From contig WFNC01000089.1 of assembly GCA_015488785.1 (NCBI GenBank), positions 1-22,892 of the forward strand: 22,892 nt of DNA, in the 5' to 3' direction. The position numbers and the translations under genes were made by a program. This document shows, piece after piece, positions 1-7,390 of the stretch. The stretch is from Flavobacteriales bacterium. Its GTDB lineage: Bacteria; Bacteroidota; Bacteroidia; Flavobacteriales_D; Parvicellaceae. Under the pieces are notes generated by a model. The model had not been told where the DNA came from. It searched no databases and worked only from the letters and a program-made list of their open reading frames with translations. The number at the start of each line of letters is the position of its first letter. Positions within the stretch are counted from its first letter, which is position 1.

Positions 1-477
1 GAAGCTACAGATGCTTCTTTTGTCGCAAAACAAATTGCAGAATTTGCTAAGGATAAAGATTTTGATATTATCTTAACAGGTAAAGAGACGATTAATTATA
101 ATGGTGCTCAAATCGGAGGTATGATTGCAGAATACTTGAACTTACCTTATGTTTCTTTAGCCGAAAAATTAGAAGTAGCTGGTACAGTTGCAACTTTGGA
201 TAGAGATATTGCAGGAGGTACAGAGATTGTTGAAGCTAATTTACCAATTGTAGTAAGTGCTTCAAAAGGAATGGCTGAACAAAGAATACCAAACATGAGA
301 GGAATTATGGCAGCTCGTTCTAAGCCGTTGCAAGTCGTTGCTCCTACGGATATGGAAGTCTTAACAGAAATCGTTTCTTATGAAATGCCACCAGCAAAAT
401 CAGCTTGTAAATATATTGAAGCCGATAACATGGATGAATTAGTAGAATTGTTACACAACGAAGCAAAAGTTATATAA
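1..477 (+). CDS. etfB: Electron transfer flavoprotein subunit beta (5' end outside window)
   Basis: This is the small subunit of the cytoplasmic ETF heterodimer, which carries electrons from acyl-CoA dehydrogenases to the respiratory chain. The reading frame is open from base 1, giving 158 visible codons, so the N-terminal third or so is missing. The visible part has the family's ILTGKETINYNGAQIGG segment, then MIAEYLNLPYVS, and a C-terminal half containing PNMRGIMAARSK. An internal ATG at 121 is not the real start, because the conserved family sequence continues upstream of it. The stop codon TAA at 475-477 lies one base before the etfA ATG, the usual etfBA arrangement for translational coupling and equal amounts of the two subunits. 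The promoter is outside the window. Family assignment is very secure. Confidence 0.96.
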   Translation, partial: EATDASFVAKQIAEFAKDKDFDIILTGKETINYNGAQIGGMIAEYLNLPYVSLAEKLEVAGTVATLDRDIAGGTEIVEANLPIVVSASKGMAEQRIPNMRGIMAARSKPLQVVAPTDMEVLTEIVSYEMPPAKSACKYIEADNMDELVELLHNEAKVI

Positions 478-478
478 T

Positions 479-1417
479 ATGTCAGTAATAGTATTTGTAG
501 AATCAAAAAATGGAAACATTTCAAAAGCAGGTTTTGAAGCAGTTTCTTACGGAAGTCAAATTGGAGATGTAACCGCTGTAACTTTTGGCGATGTTGATGC
601 ATCAGTTTTAGGAGAATATGGAGCTAAAAAAGTATTAGTTCATAAAGGTTTAGCTACGGCAAACGATCAACAAGCTACTCGATTAGTGGTAGCAGCAGTT
701 GAACAAGTTGGAGCAGACGTTGTTGTTTTTTCTCAAGATCAAACAGGAAAAACAGTTGGACCTAGAGTTGCAGCAGCTTTAAATGCAGGACATGCTTCTG
801 GAGCGATTGCTGTTCCAACAACAGACGCAGGTTTTGTTGTTAAAACAAATGTGTTTTCAGGAAAAGCTTTTGCTTTTGTAAAAATAAATTCAGATAAGAA
901 AGTTATTTCTTTATTGCCGAACTCATTTTCTCCTGTAAAAGAAGGAAGTGCTGTAGCGGTTGAAGAAGTTTCTTACGATTTAGGAGCTGCAGGAATAACT
1001 GTAAAAGAAGTAAAAACACAAGGAGGAGGAATTCCTTTACCAGAGGCAGAATTAGTTGTTTCGGCAGGAAGAGGTCTTAAAGGTCCAGAAAACTGGGGGA
1101 TTGTTGAAGATTTAGCTGAAGCATTAGGAGCAACAACAGCTTGTTCTAGACCCGTTGCTGATATTGGTTGGAGACCTCACCACGAACATGTAGGACAAAC
1201 AGGATTGGCGATTCGTCCAAACTTGTATATTGCTGCTGGTATTTCAGGTGCAATTCAACATTTAGCTGGTGTAAACGGAAGTAAAACAATCGTTGTAATA
1301 AACACCGATAGCGAAGCTCCTTTCTTTAAAGCGGCTGATTATGGTGTTATTGGAGATGCTTTTGAAGTGTTACCAAGATTAACAGAAGCGATAAAGAAAT
1401 TTAAAGCAGCAAACTAA
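479..1417 (+). CDS. etfA: Electron transfer flavoprotein subunit alpha
   Basis: This is the FAD-binding large subunit of ETF, 312 residues, a normal full length. The N-terminal half is the ETF alpha/beta domain, beginning MSVIVFVESKNGN. The C-terminal half, from about residue 195, is the FAD-binding domain, with the signatures SAGRGLKGPENWG, SRPVADIGWRPHHEHVGQTG and YIAAGISGAIQHLAG. The start is fixed by the one-base gap to the etfB stop. The gene ends 19 bp before a strong intrinsic terminator, so etfBA appears to be the end of its operon. In many flavobacteria another core gene follows in the same direction; here the next gene is convergent and looks like accessory DNA. Confidence 0.97.
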   Translation: MSVIVFVESKNGNISKAGFEAVSYGSQIGDVTAVTFGDVDASVLGEYGAKKVLVHKGLATANDQQATRLVVAAVEQVGADVVVFSQDQTGKTVGPRVAAALNAGHASGAIAVPTTDAGFVVKTNVFSGKAFAFVKINSDKKVISLLPNSFSPVKEGSAVAVEEVSYDLGAAGITVKEVKTQGGGIPLPEAELVVSAGRGLKGPENWGIVEDLAEALGATTACSRPVADIGWRPHHEHVGQTGLAIRPNLYIAAGISGAIQHLAGVNGSKTIVVINTDSEAPFFKAADYGVIGDAFEVLPRLTEAIKKFKAAN

Positions 1418-1436
1418 GTTTAGAGTAGAATAGATT

Positions 1437-1479
1437 AAAAAAATCCCCATTCAATATTTATTGAATGGGGATTTTTTTT
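1437..1479. terminator. Bidirectional intrinsic terminator after etfA
   Basis: A perfect inverted repeat has arms at 1441-1456 and 1459-1474 (core ATCCCCATTCAATA), leaving a very small loop. A run of eight T (1472-1479) follows on the + strand and seven A (1437-1443) precede it, so it can terminate transcription from either direction. It ends etfBA and can also stop read-through from the convergent DUF1016 remnant. Confidence 0.93.
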
Positions 1480-1487
1480 GTTTTAGC

Positions 1488-1603
1488 GTTTAGCTAAACT
1501 TAGTAAGGGACATCAAAAAGATGAACTTTCAACTTACCGCAAGCCAAATATAAATATTTTGTTTTTAAATTTTCATTTATTAAAGCCAAATTTTATATTT
1601 GGC
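1488..1603. repeat. Dense cluster of inverted repeats downstream of the DUF1016 remnant
   Basis: Three palindromic structures are packed here. A perfect 12-bp palindrome GTTTAGCTAAAC lies at 1488-1499. A stem with an internal loop uses GTAAG (1503-1507) and CATC (1511-1514) against GATG (1520-1523) and CTTAC (1533-1537). A 12-bp inverted repeat, GCCAAATATAAA at 1543-1554, is matched at 1592-1603. The right part also folds locally as GCCAAA-N7-TTTGGC (1585-1603), which on the - strand is followed by a short T run and could terminate the DUF1016 transcript. No coding potential was seen. Whether this is a terminator array, a repeat element or an old cassette boundary cannot be decided from one copy. 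Confidence 0.6.
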
Positions 1604-2190
1604 GTACTCGACAGAAGCTCAGAACTATCAATTTACCTCTGAACCCCTTATTAAGTTTAGGTTTTGTTATGGGCTTTACTTTTCTTTATTTGCAAGTTTG
1701 AAAAATTCATCAAGTTTATTTTCAAGAAGTCTTTTGTCAAACAATTCTGTTTCATATTTAGAAACAAGTGTTGGTGAAGCACTTCTACTTAATGCGTATT
1801 CTACTATTTCTTCATCTTTACTTTTGCATAAAACTATTCCAACACTTGATTTTTCGTGAGATTTTTTCACATCTCTATCAAGAGCTTCAAGGTAGAACTC
1901 CATTTTCCCTAAATATTCAGGCTTAAAATCAGTAACTTTTAAATCAATAGCAACTAAACATTGTAATTCTCTATGAAAAAATAAAAGGTCAATATAAAAA
2001 TCTTTCATACCTACTTGTACTCTGTATTCTTCCCCTACAAAAGTGAAGTCTTTTCCAAACTCAAGAATAAATTGTTTCAAATTATTCAAAATAGCTTTTC
2101 TTAAAGTCTTCTCTGAAAAATTTGTTGGAAGAGATAAGAAGTCCAAAACATACTCGTCTTTAAACATAGAGTTCGCATTTGGGTGTAATT

Positions 2191-2209
2191 CTCTCACCAG
2201 TGGCGAGAG
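2191..2209. repeat. Palindrome inside the DUF1016 remnant (copy 2)
   Basis: CTCTCACCA and TGGCGAGAG flank a single base; eight of nine positions pair. On the - strand it encodes part of KLSPLVREL. It is a near copy of the larger palindrome at 2370-2396. Confidence 0.75.
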
Positions 2210-2369
2210 TTTTTCATTTGACACTAAAACTCGACTAAATAAATTGCTATTATAATGTCTTTCTAATTCTCTTTTCGAAAGTTTTTCTTTAATCGAAAAC
2301 TTTATGTAAAACTCACGTTCTTCTTTTGTTTTTGATCTTGAAATTATTATTAAGTTATTTGTCCAACTA

Positions 2370-2396
2370 ATTTCTCTCACCAATGGTGAGAGAAAT
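2370..2396. repeat. Perfect 13-bp-arm palindrome inside the DUF1016 remnant (copy 1)
   Basis: The arms ATTTCTCTCACCA (2370-2382) and TGGTGAGAGAAAT (2384-2396) are perfectly complementary around one base. On the - strand the site encodes FLSPLVREI. It can form a strong hairpin in the mRNA or DNA. Confidence 0.88.
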
Positions 2397-2667
2397 AAAT
2401 CATCTTTATAAAGCTCATAAAATTGTTTCATTCTCCACAAATTTTGTGCAGAAAAACCTTTATGATTAGGTTCTGAATGTTTTAAATAATCAGAAAGATT
2501 GGTAACAATACCTTTTCCCCAAACAGAAGAACTAATTTTACCACTTATACTTTCCTATTTCTAAGTATAGTAGAATTAATTCATTATTTACAGCTTTAAA
2601 AGAATTTTCTTTTGCTCGTTGAATTAATGATGATATTTCTTTAAATTGTACTTCTAACTTCATATTT

Positions 2668-2675
2668 CAAAGGTA
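2668..2675 (-). promoter_or_regulatory. Bacteroidota -7 box (TACCTTTG) for the DUF1016 gene
   Basis: The - strand reads TACCTTTG, a full match to the TAnnTTTG promoter box, ending five bases before the ATG at 2663. The transcript would be leaderless or nearly so. No clear -33 TTTG was seen. The close fit supports 2663 as the original start of the broken gene. Confidence 0.45.
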
Positions 2676-2683
2676 CAAAATAT

Positions 2684-2839
2684 CTATAAATTTCTATTAA
2701 ATACAGCAAGAGTTAATAACCCAGAACTAAATAGTATTGCTCCGCTAACAAAAGGAAATCCTGCCCCAACTAAATCTGCCATATTAGCAGACCATAAAAA
2801 TGGGAAGCAGAATAACATACCAAATGCTCCAGCTATCAT
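2684..2839 (-). CDS. Small hydrophobic protein, possibly frameshifted at its start
   Basis: This 51-codon ORF begins MIAGAFGMLFCFPFLW and ends FSSGLLTLAVFNRNL. It has two hydrophobic stretches (about residues 1-16 and 25-46) and would be a small membrane protein. In the same frame it continues upstream as TIIIIAILT, but no ATG is in frame there. An ATG at 2877-2879 (MNKK...) lies just upstream in another frame and would join it if the A tract at 2866-2873 (eight A on the - strand) were one base shorter. The gene may therefore be slippage-disrupted, start internally, or not be expressed. I do not recognise the family. Confidence 0.4.
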   Translation of the reverse strand: MIAGAFGMLFCFPFLWSANMADLVGAGFPFVSGAILFSSGLLTLAVFNRNL

Positions 2840-2931
2840 TGTTAGAATAGCAATTATAATAATTGTTTTTTTTATTCATAATTTGATTTTTCAAGTTTCA
2901 CACTATTGCCCATAACAATCATACGAGCATA

Positions 2932-3075
2932 TTAGCTTTTCTCTTTCTCTTTTTCAGAATCTATTATAATCGGTTCTTTATCATCAATCTCAATTGCTAT
3001 AAATTCAGCAGTAAAATCATTCAGAGTTTCTAAATTGTCATTTAATTCCCAGTTTTTGAAAGGATATATGCACAT
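2932..3075 (-). CDS. Small acidic hypothetical protein, 47 residues
   Basis: A short ORF starts MCIYPFKNWELNDN and ends in a highly charged EKEKEKS tail. The middle (FTAEFIAIEIDDKEPIIID) is acidic and looks coding-like. An in-frame stop lies five codons upstream of the ATG, so it cannot extend further. It has no recognisable domain. It could be the C-terminal leftover of a degraded gene. It lies in the otherwise gene-poor stretch 2664-3151 together with the small membrane ORF; the remaining bases 3076-3151 show nothing I can name. Confidence 0.35.
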   Translation of the reverse strand: MCIYPFKNWELNDNLETLNDFTAEFIAIEIDDKEPIIIDSEKEKEKS

Positions 3076-3151
3076 ATTTTGGGTGTATTAGTGGTTTGTG
3101 ATTGTTAGACTTATTTTTGTTCAATTACTGACATCAATAGCATAGTAAAAG

Positions 3152-3916
3152 CTATACTAAAGATTTAATTATTCTAAGTTTATGCGTATAAGACTTTAAT
3201 TCTTCATTGTAAATTCCATTATGATCAAGCATATCGATTCTTACTTTTCCCGACGCATGAATAATTTTATCGTTTTCTAAAACAATTCCAACGTGGGTAA
3301 TATGACCTTCTGAATTGTCGAAAAATGCTAAATCTCCAACTTTGGCATTTGCAACAAAGTTAACTGTTTCTCCAAGTTCGGCTTGCTGATAAGCATCTCT
3401 TGGTAATTTTATTCCACAAAGTTTATAAACCATTTGAGAAAAACCAGAACAATCAATTCCAAAGGGAGATTTACCTCCCCACAAATAAGGTGTATTCAGA
3501 TATATTAAAGCTATTTCTTCTATTTTAGAAAATTCTTTGGTCGCAACTTTTCCTTTGTATTGATAAGAATTGGCTCTTATTTTTAGCTTATTGTTATGCA
3601 AATAGGGTAGAGTACTTCCTAGTGGAATTACTTGTCTTTCATTTTTAGAATTCGTTATTTCCCCAAAGTATTCACCTGCCAAATCAAAATCATTGAGGTT
3701 TAGGTCATCAAACTCTTGTGAAGTTATTTCAGTAAATTGTTTTCGGCAAATCCAAGCTTCATAATTATCAAAAGCGATTTTTATTTTTACCCATTTCGCT
3801 TCTTCTTCCAAAACAGTGTAATGTTCTCCAAACAAGAGCTGTGTAACGATTTCTGCTCTGTCGTTTCCTTCTGCTCTACAAGGTATTACGGATAATGTAC
3901 AAATTCCAAAAGACAT
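3152..3916 (-). CDS. C40-family peptidase: SH3-like region plus NlpC/P60 domain
   Basis: This 254-residue protein is a predicted cell-wall gamma-D-glutamyl-diamino-acid endopeptidase. Residues 1-60 resemble a bacterial SH3 fold (AEIVTQLLFGEHYTVLE, then KWVKIKIAFDNYEAWI), and a second SH3-like segment is likely at about 80-130. The NlpC/P60 domain starts near residue 136 (YLNTPYLWGGKSPFGIDCSGF). The catalytic Cys156 is in DCSGF, His208 in HITHVG and the third polar residue is His220 in IIHASG. No signal peptide is visible: the SH3 part begins at once, which is common for this flavobacterial family, so its location is unclear. A TAnnTTTG box lies 23 bases upstream of the start. The gene is divergent from the NodB-like gene at 3994. 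Confidence 0.9.
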   Translation of the reverse strand: MSFGICTLSVIPCRAEGNDRAEIVTQLLFGEHYTVLEEEAKWVKIKIAFDNYEAWICRKQFTEITSQEFDDLNLNDFDLAGEYFGEITNSKNERQVIPLGSTLPYLHNNKLKIRANSYQYKGKVATKEFSKIEEIALIYLNTPYLWGGKSPFGIDCSGFSQMVYKLCGIKLPRDAYQQAELGETVNFVANAKVGDLAFFDNSEGHITHVGIVLENDKIIHASGKVRIDMLDHNGIYNEELKSYTHKLRIIKSLV

Positions 3917-3938
3917 AATATTATTTTTTTAGTTGAAA

Positions 3939-3946
3939 CAAAGATA
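3939..3946 (-). promoter_or_regulatory. Putative -7 box (TATCTTTG) for the NlpC/P60 gene
   Basis: The - strand reads TATCTTTG, matching TAnnTTTG, 23 bases before the ATG at 3916. No good -33 element was found at the usual spacing. Confidence 0.5.
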
Positions 3947-3993
3947 AGTATTTTTTTTAATGAGTATCTTGCATAAAATTTACGAGTCGTTTC

Positions 3994-5283
3994 ATGTTAA
4001 AAGTCTATTCAAAAATAAAATCAAATCGTTTTTACTACGCTTTAAAACTTGTGCTTACGCAAGTATGTAAAGTGGAGTTTGTTGTAGTTGACAATAAAGA
4101 GGAATTGCAACCAAGCGACAATGTAATCAATTATTCAGGAGAAAGAATTGAAGGGAGTTTTCAGATTCATCCTTTTGGCTTACTGTCGGAGAAAGATTTT
4201 TCAAAATTTGACATCAGTTTTGATTATGGTGGAGAAGAAATGGTTAAACTATTTTTAACAGAATTTGATGCTTTGGGTTTCGATATTTTTTCGGCATCAT
4301 TTTTCTTAGCTTCTCGTATGGAAGAATATTGGAAGTTTGATACAGATAAGCATCAGCGTTTTTTATCGACAAATTGTATTGCTCACAAATTAGGAATTTT
4401 ACATTTACCACTTATAAATATCTGGGGAAAGGTCTTTTTAAGTAAAATCAATCATCATTTTAATAGCGAGTTAAAAACGAAGAGTGTTTTTTCAGTTATA
4501 AATACGATAGATATTGATAATGCTTGGGCTTTTAAAAACAAAGGCTTTTATAGAACATTAGGAGGAGTTGGAAAGTCAATGTTAAAAGGAGATTTAAACG
4601 ATTTTAAAAACCGTTTGGCTACTCTTCTTTTCAATAAAAAAGATCCTTACGATACTTATGAGTACATCGAAAAACGGGCAGCAGGAGTAAAAAGCATCTA
4701 TTTTTTCTTACTTGGAGATAGAGCTGTTTATGATAAAAATGTATCTCACAAAAACAGAGAATTGAGTGGGTTAATTCATGAAATTAGTAAAAATTCAGAA
4801 ATCGGGATTCATCCATCTTATCAATCATTCTTAAAGCCCAAACTTCAAAAAGAAGAGAAAAATAGATTAGAAAAAATTGCTAAAATACCAATTCACAAGG
4901 CTAGAAAACATTTTCTTCGTTTATCGATACCAGAAAGTTATCGTATTTATGTCGAAAACGGAATTACCGACGATTATACAATGGGTTACGCCGAAAATAT
5001 TGGCTTTAGAGCAGGGATTTGTACGCCTTTTACTTTTTTTGATTTGTTGCAAGACAAAGAATTACCAATTACAATACATCCCTTCGCTTATATGGATGGA
5101 ACGCTAAATCAATACTTGAATCTTTCGATAGAGGAAGCATTACAAAAGATTGAATTTCTAAAAAATCAAGTAAAAAACGTAAACGGAGATTTTATAGGAA
5201 TATGGCACAACGAAACGCTTAACGATATGGGAATATGGAAAGGATGGCGAAAAGTATATGAGGCGGGAATTAAGAAAATATGA
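3994..5283 (+). CDS. NodB-like polysaccharide deacetylase family protein
   Basis: This 429-residue protein matches a flavobacterial family that couples an N-terminal region of about 150 residues, without a clear known fold, to a divergent polysaccharide-deacetylase barrel. In the barrel the metal-binding Asp pair appears as TIDIDNAW (D173, D175), a histidine motif as EIGIHPSY (H273), and a late motif as IGIWHNET (H406). FRAGICTPFTFFD (338-350) fits the substrate-loop region. No signal peptide is visible, so a cytoplasmic role on lipid-linked or intracellular glycans is likely. These proteins are often found with surface polysaccharide genes, but no glycosyltransferase lies nearby here. Its stop codon directly abuts the stop of the convergent gene. 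Substrate is unknown; the family call rests on motifs. Confidence 0.82.
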   Translation: MLKVYSKIKSNRFYYALKLVLTQVCKVEFVVVDNKEELQPSDNVINYSGERIEGSFQIHPFGLLSEKDFSKFDISFDYGGEEMVKLFLTEFDALGFDIFSASFFLASRMEEYWKFDTDKHQRFLSTNCIAHKLGILHLPLINIWGKVFLSKINHHFNSELKTKSVFSVINTIDIDNAWAFKNKGFYRTLGGVGKSMLKGDLNDFKNRLATLLFNKKDPYDTYEYIEKRAAGVKSIYFFLLGDRAVYDKNVSHKNRELSGLIHEISKNSEIGIHPSYQSFLKPKLQKEEKNRLEKIAKIPIHKARKHFLRLSIPESYRIYVENGITDDYTMGYAENIGFRAGICTPFTFFDLLQDKELPITIHPFAYMDGTLNQYLNLSIEEALQKIEFLKNQVKNVNGDFIGIWHNETLNDMGIWKGWRKVYEAGIKKI

Positions 5284-6378
5284 TTATCTACGTTTTTTTA
5301 GCTTCGTTCTATTTCGTGTTTTGTGTTCCAACTTTTCGATAAATAGGGTGTCAATATTTTTTTTATAAGAATTAATTTCTGAATCTAGCGCATACCCTTT
5401 CTCTTTTTTATAATAAGAAGATAAGCTATCTAAATATTCATAATGGCAGTAATAATCTTGTAAAGTGGGTTTGTATTTTCTCGATGTTAAATTATGATGC
5501 CATGACATTTCACGTTTTAAAAAATAATAAGAAGCAGAGTGTTTTGAATAAAAATAACTTTCATCGTCTAATTTTTGACTCATTTCAGGATGTTCATTGT
5601 TATAAATACGATCTAAAGCGTCATTAAAATTGTATCCTTTTTTTTCAATTTTTCTTTTATGGGGAGGCTTGTATTGTTCTTTATAGCTTGATTTGAATGT
5701 AGGAACATTGGCTAATAAATAAAATGCAGGATGAAAAGGTTTGTGATGTAGGGCGAAAAAGTCAGGTATAGCATCGTAATATTTACGCGATACAATTTTG
5801 ACTTTACCTATTGTTTTTCTGTTACCTCTATTATCATAAGAATAGTATTTTTTTACAGATTCAATACTTGCCCAAGTAGGATCCATCAAATGCCAATTCT
5901 TATTTATTCGAACTACACACCATTGATGCATAAAATTAGGGATTTTAAAACGGGATAAACTAAGAAAGAATGAAATAATATTGAATGGAACCTTTCCTAC
6001 AACTTGAATACAAGGAATATTACTTAATTTACAAAGTTCTCCAAAGAGTTCAGCTTGGTCTCTACAGACTCCTTTTCTTTTATTTAGCGTATAATCTGGG
6101 GTGTAAAATTTTGGTTTGCGTTTATACTGTCTTTTTTTTTCGTAATGAATGTACATTGGAAAAACAGCGTAATACATCCAAACTCTTTCTTCGTCACTAT
6201 TGCCTTTAGAATGTAAGTACTCTTGAAGTAAGTAGAGGTCTTTTCTTATTTCTCTAGGGATATTTGTAACAATACTATCTAGTTGAATTCCTCTTAATGA
6301 ATCAATATTTGACCATGAAAAAACAGGGTGAGCTATAGCTGAAATTAGAAGTAATAGATATAAGTTACGGTAGTTCAT
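5284..6378 (-). CDS. Exported transglutaminase-like superfamily protein
   Basis: This is a 364-residue protein with an N-terminal signal peptide (LYLLLLISAIAHPVFS, cleavage near residue 21), so it probably acts in the periplasm. The papain-like transglutaminase core shows Cys105 in RKGVCRDQAELF, His151 in FMHQWCVVRI and Asp166 in WHLMDPTWA, the canonical Cys-His-Asp triad in order. The region after about residue 215 is rich in Lys, Tyr and Glu and unassigned. Such proteins may be proteases or amide-cross-linking enzymes; the substrate cannot be read from sequence. The gene ends exactly where the convergent deacetylase gene ends, with no spacer and no hairpin between them. It lies 61 bp downstream of the hydroxyacid dehydrogenase and may be read from the same transcript. 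Confidence 0.83.
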   Translation of the reverse strand: MNYRNLYLLLLISAIAHPVFSWSNIDSLRGIQLDSIVTNIPREIRKDLYLLQEYLHSKGNSDEERVWMYYAVFPMYIHYEKKRQYKRKPKFYTPDYTLNKRKGVCRDQAELFGELCKLSNIPCIQVVGKVPFNIISFFLSLSRFKIPNFMHQWCVVRINKNWHLMDPTWASIESVKKYYSYDNRGNRKTIGKVKIVSRKYYDAIPDFFALHHKPFHPAFYLLANVPTFKSSYKEQYKPPHKRKIEKKGYNFNDALDRIYNNEHPEMSQKLDDESYFYSKHSASYYFLKREMSWHHNLTSRKYKPTLQDYYCHYEYLDSLSSYYKKEKGYALDSEINSYKKNIDTLFIEKLEHKTRNRTKLKKRR

Positions 6379-6439
6379 TGAATATAGAACGTATGAATTT
6401 TTAAAATAGTTACATTATATTCAAAAGTTGAAATAGAAA

Positions 6440-7378
6440 TCAAAACATATTTAAAACAATCTTGTCAACCAAAACTTTTCCCATTTTGTATTTTGCTTCA
6501 TGCGTCCAACCTGCAATGTGTGGAGTAATAATCGCTTTATTAGAGGCTAGTAAATAGGAGAGTGGTTCAGGAATATTATTGGAATCTAAGAATTCAAAAC
6601 TACTACTTTCGTATTCTAAAACATCTAAACAAGCTCCAAGTACTTTACCTTCTTCTATTTGATGAACCAAATCAGCAGTCACCAATGATTTTCCTCTTGC
6701 TGTATTGATAATGTAAATGTTTTTTTCAAAACGCTCAATAAAATCAGAATCAACCATTTTTATAGTTTCAGGAGTTAGCGGAGTGTGAATACTTAGAATA
6801 TCTGTTTGTTCAAAGAGTTCTGCTAAGGTCACTTCTTTTACGTTTTCGTTAGAGAAATCTGTTTTGTATTTATCATAAGCAATAACATTTACTCCAAAAC
6901 CTTTTAGTTTCTTAGAAAAAGTTTCTCCCATAAAACCATAGCCTAAAATCCCTACGGTTTTTGTTTTTAGCTCAACACCTCTGTTTTCTTCTCGAAGCCA
7001 TTTCCCTTGTTTTACTTCCAAGACAGAACGGTTTAAGTTGTTGAACAAAGAAAGGAGCATTCCTAAAGCGTGTTCTCCAACTGCGTCCATGTTTCCTTCA
7101 GGTGAACGAAAAACTTGAATGTTATTTTGGTCACAAAAATCGACATCTATATTTTCTAATCCAGCTCCAGGTCGCCCAATGAATTTTAAATCTTTAGCCA
7201 ATGTCAACAGCGCTTTATCTAATTTTAATCTGCTTCTTAGAATAATTCCGTCGTAGTTGTGAATAATTGTTTTAAAATCTTCTAGCGGAGTATTGTAATG
7301 CAATTCGATTTCTGCATTATAATTTTCTAAAGTCTCCATAATAATCGGATGAACTTTATCTAAAACAGCAATTTTCAT
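6440..7378 (-). CDS. D-isomer-specific 2-hydroxyacid dehydrogenase (phosphoglycerate dehydrogenase-like)
   Basis: This is an NAD-dependent oxidoreductase of 312 residues. The Rossmann nucleotide-binding motif is GYGFMG (146-151), followed by an acidic residue after YD (D169) that favours NAD(H). The catalytic residues are Arg228 (NTARGKS), Glu257 (LDVLEYE) and His287 (ITPHIAGWTHEA). The N-terminal substrate domain (FIGRPGAGLENID) is typical. There is no C-terminal ACT domain, so it is the short type. It could be a SerA-type 3-phosphoglycerate dehydrogenase or act on another 2-hydroxyacid; no serC or other serine gene is adjacent, so I give no symbol. The start lies 12 bp after the mgtE stop, suggesting co-transcription. 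Confidence 0.92.
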   Translation of the reverse strand: MKIAVLDKVHPIIMETLENYNAEIELHYNTPLEDFKTIIHNYDGIILRSRLKLDKALLTLAKDLKFIGRPGAGLENIDVDFCDQNNIQVFRSPEGNMDAVGEHALGMLLSLFNNLNRSVLEVKQGKWLREENRGVELKTKTVGILGYGFMGETFSKKLKGFGVNVIAYDKYKTDFSNENVKEVTLAELFEQTDILSIHTPLTPETIKMVDSDFIERFEKNIYIINTARGKSLVTADLVHQIEEGKVLGACLDVLEYESSSFEFLDSNNIPEPLSYLLASNKAIITPHIAGWTHEAKYKMGKVLVDKIVLNMF

Positions 7379-7390
7379 AAAGAATTTGTA

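Larger units (their letters stand above)
1676..2663 (-). pseudogene. DUF1016/YhcG-type PD-(D/E)XK nuclease family gene, frameshifted
   Basis: The long C-terminal ORF (1676-2440, 254 residues) matches the DUF1016 family: RELERHYNSNLFSR, then a C-terminal PD-(D/E)XK nuclease-like domain with YIDLLFFHREL and the core AIDLKV, then EYLGKMEFYLEALD. Upstream, an ATG at 2661-2663 opens a 41-codon ORF (start MKLEVQFKEISSLIQR) that stops at 2538-2540. Reading on in the other frame restores the family's N-terminal domain (SGKISSSVWGKG, then FSAQNLWRMKQFY). The two frames join around 2544-2551, next to TATA on the - strand, as expected if one TA dinucleotide was lost. The repaired protein would be about 330 residues, normal for the family. 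These proteins are nuclease-like and often found near restriction or mobile loci; their exact role is poorly known. A sequencing error is possible. The ATG giving a 254-residue protein is internal and not the natural start. Confidence 0.82.

Noticed and set aside
1599..1859. 86-codon + strand ORF overlapping the DUF1016 gene
   Set aside because: It is antisense to a recognisable family protein, and its first part lies in the palindrome-rich 3' region. No domain is seen.
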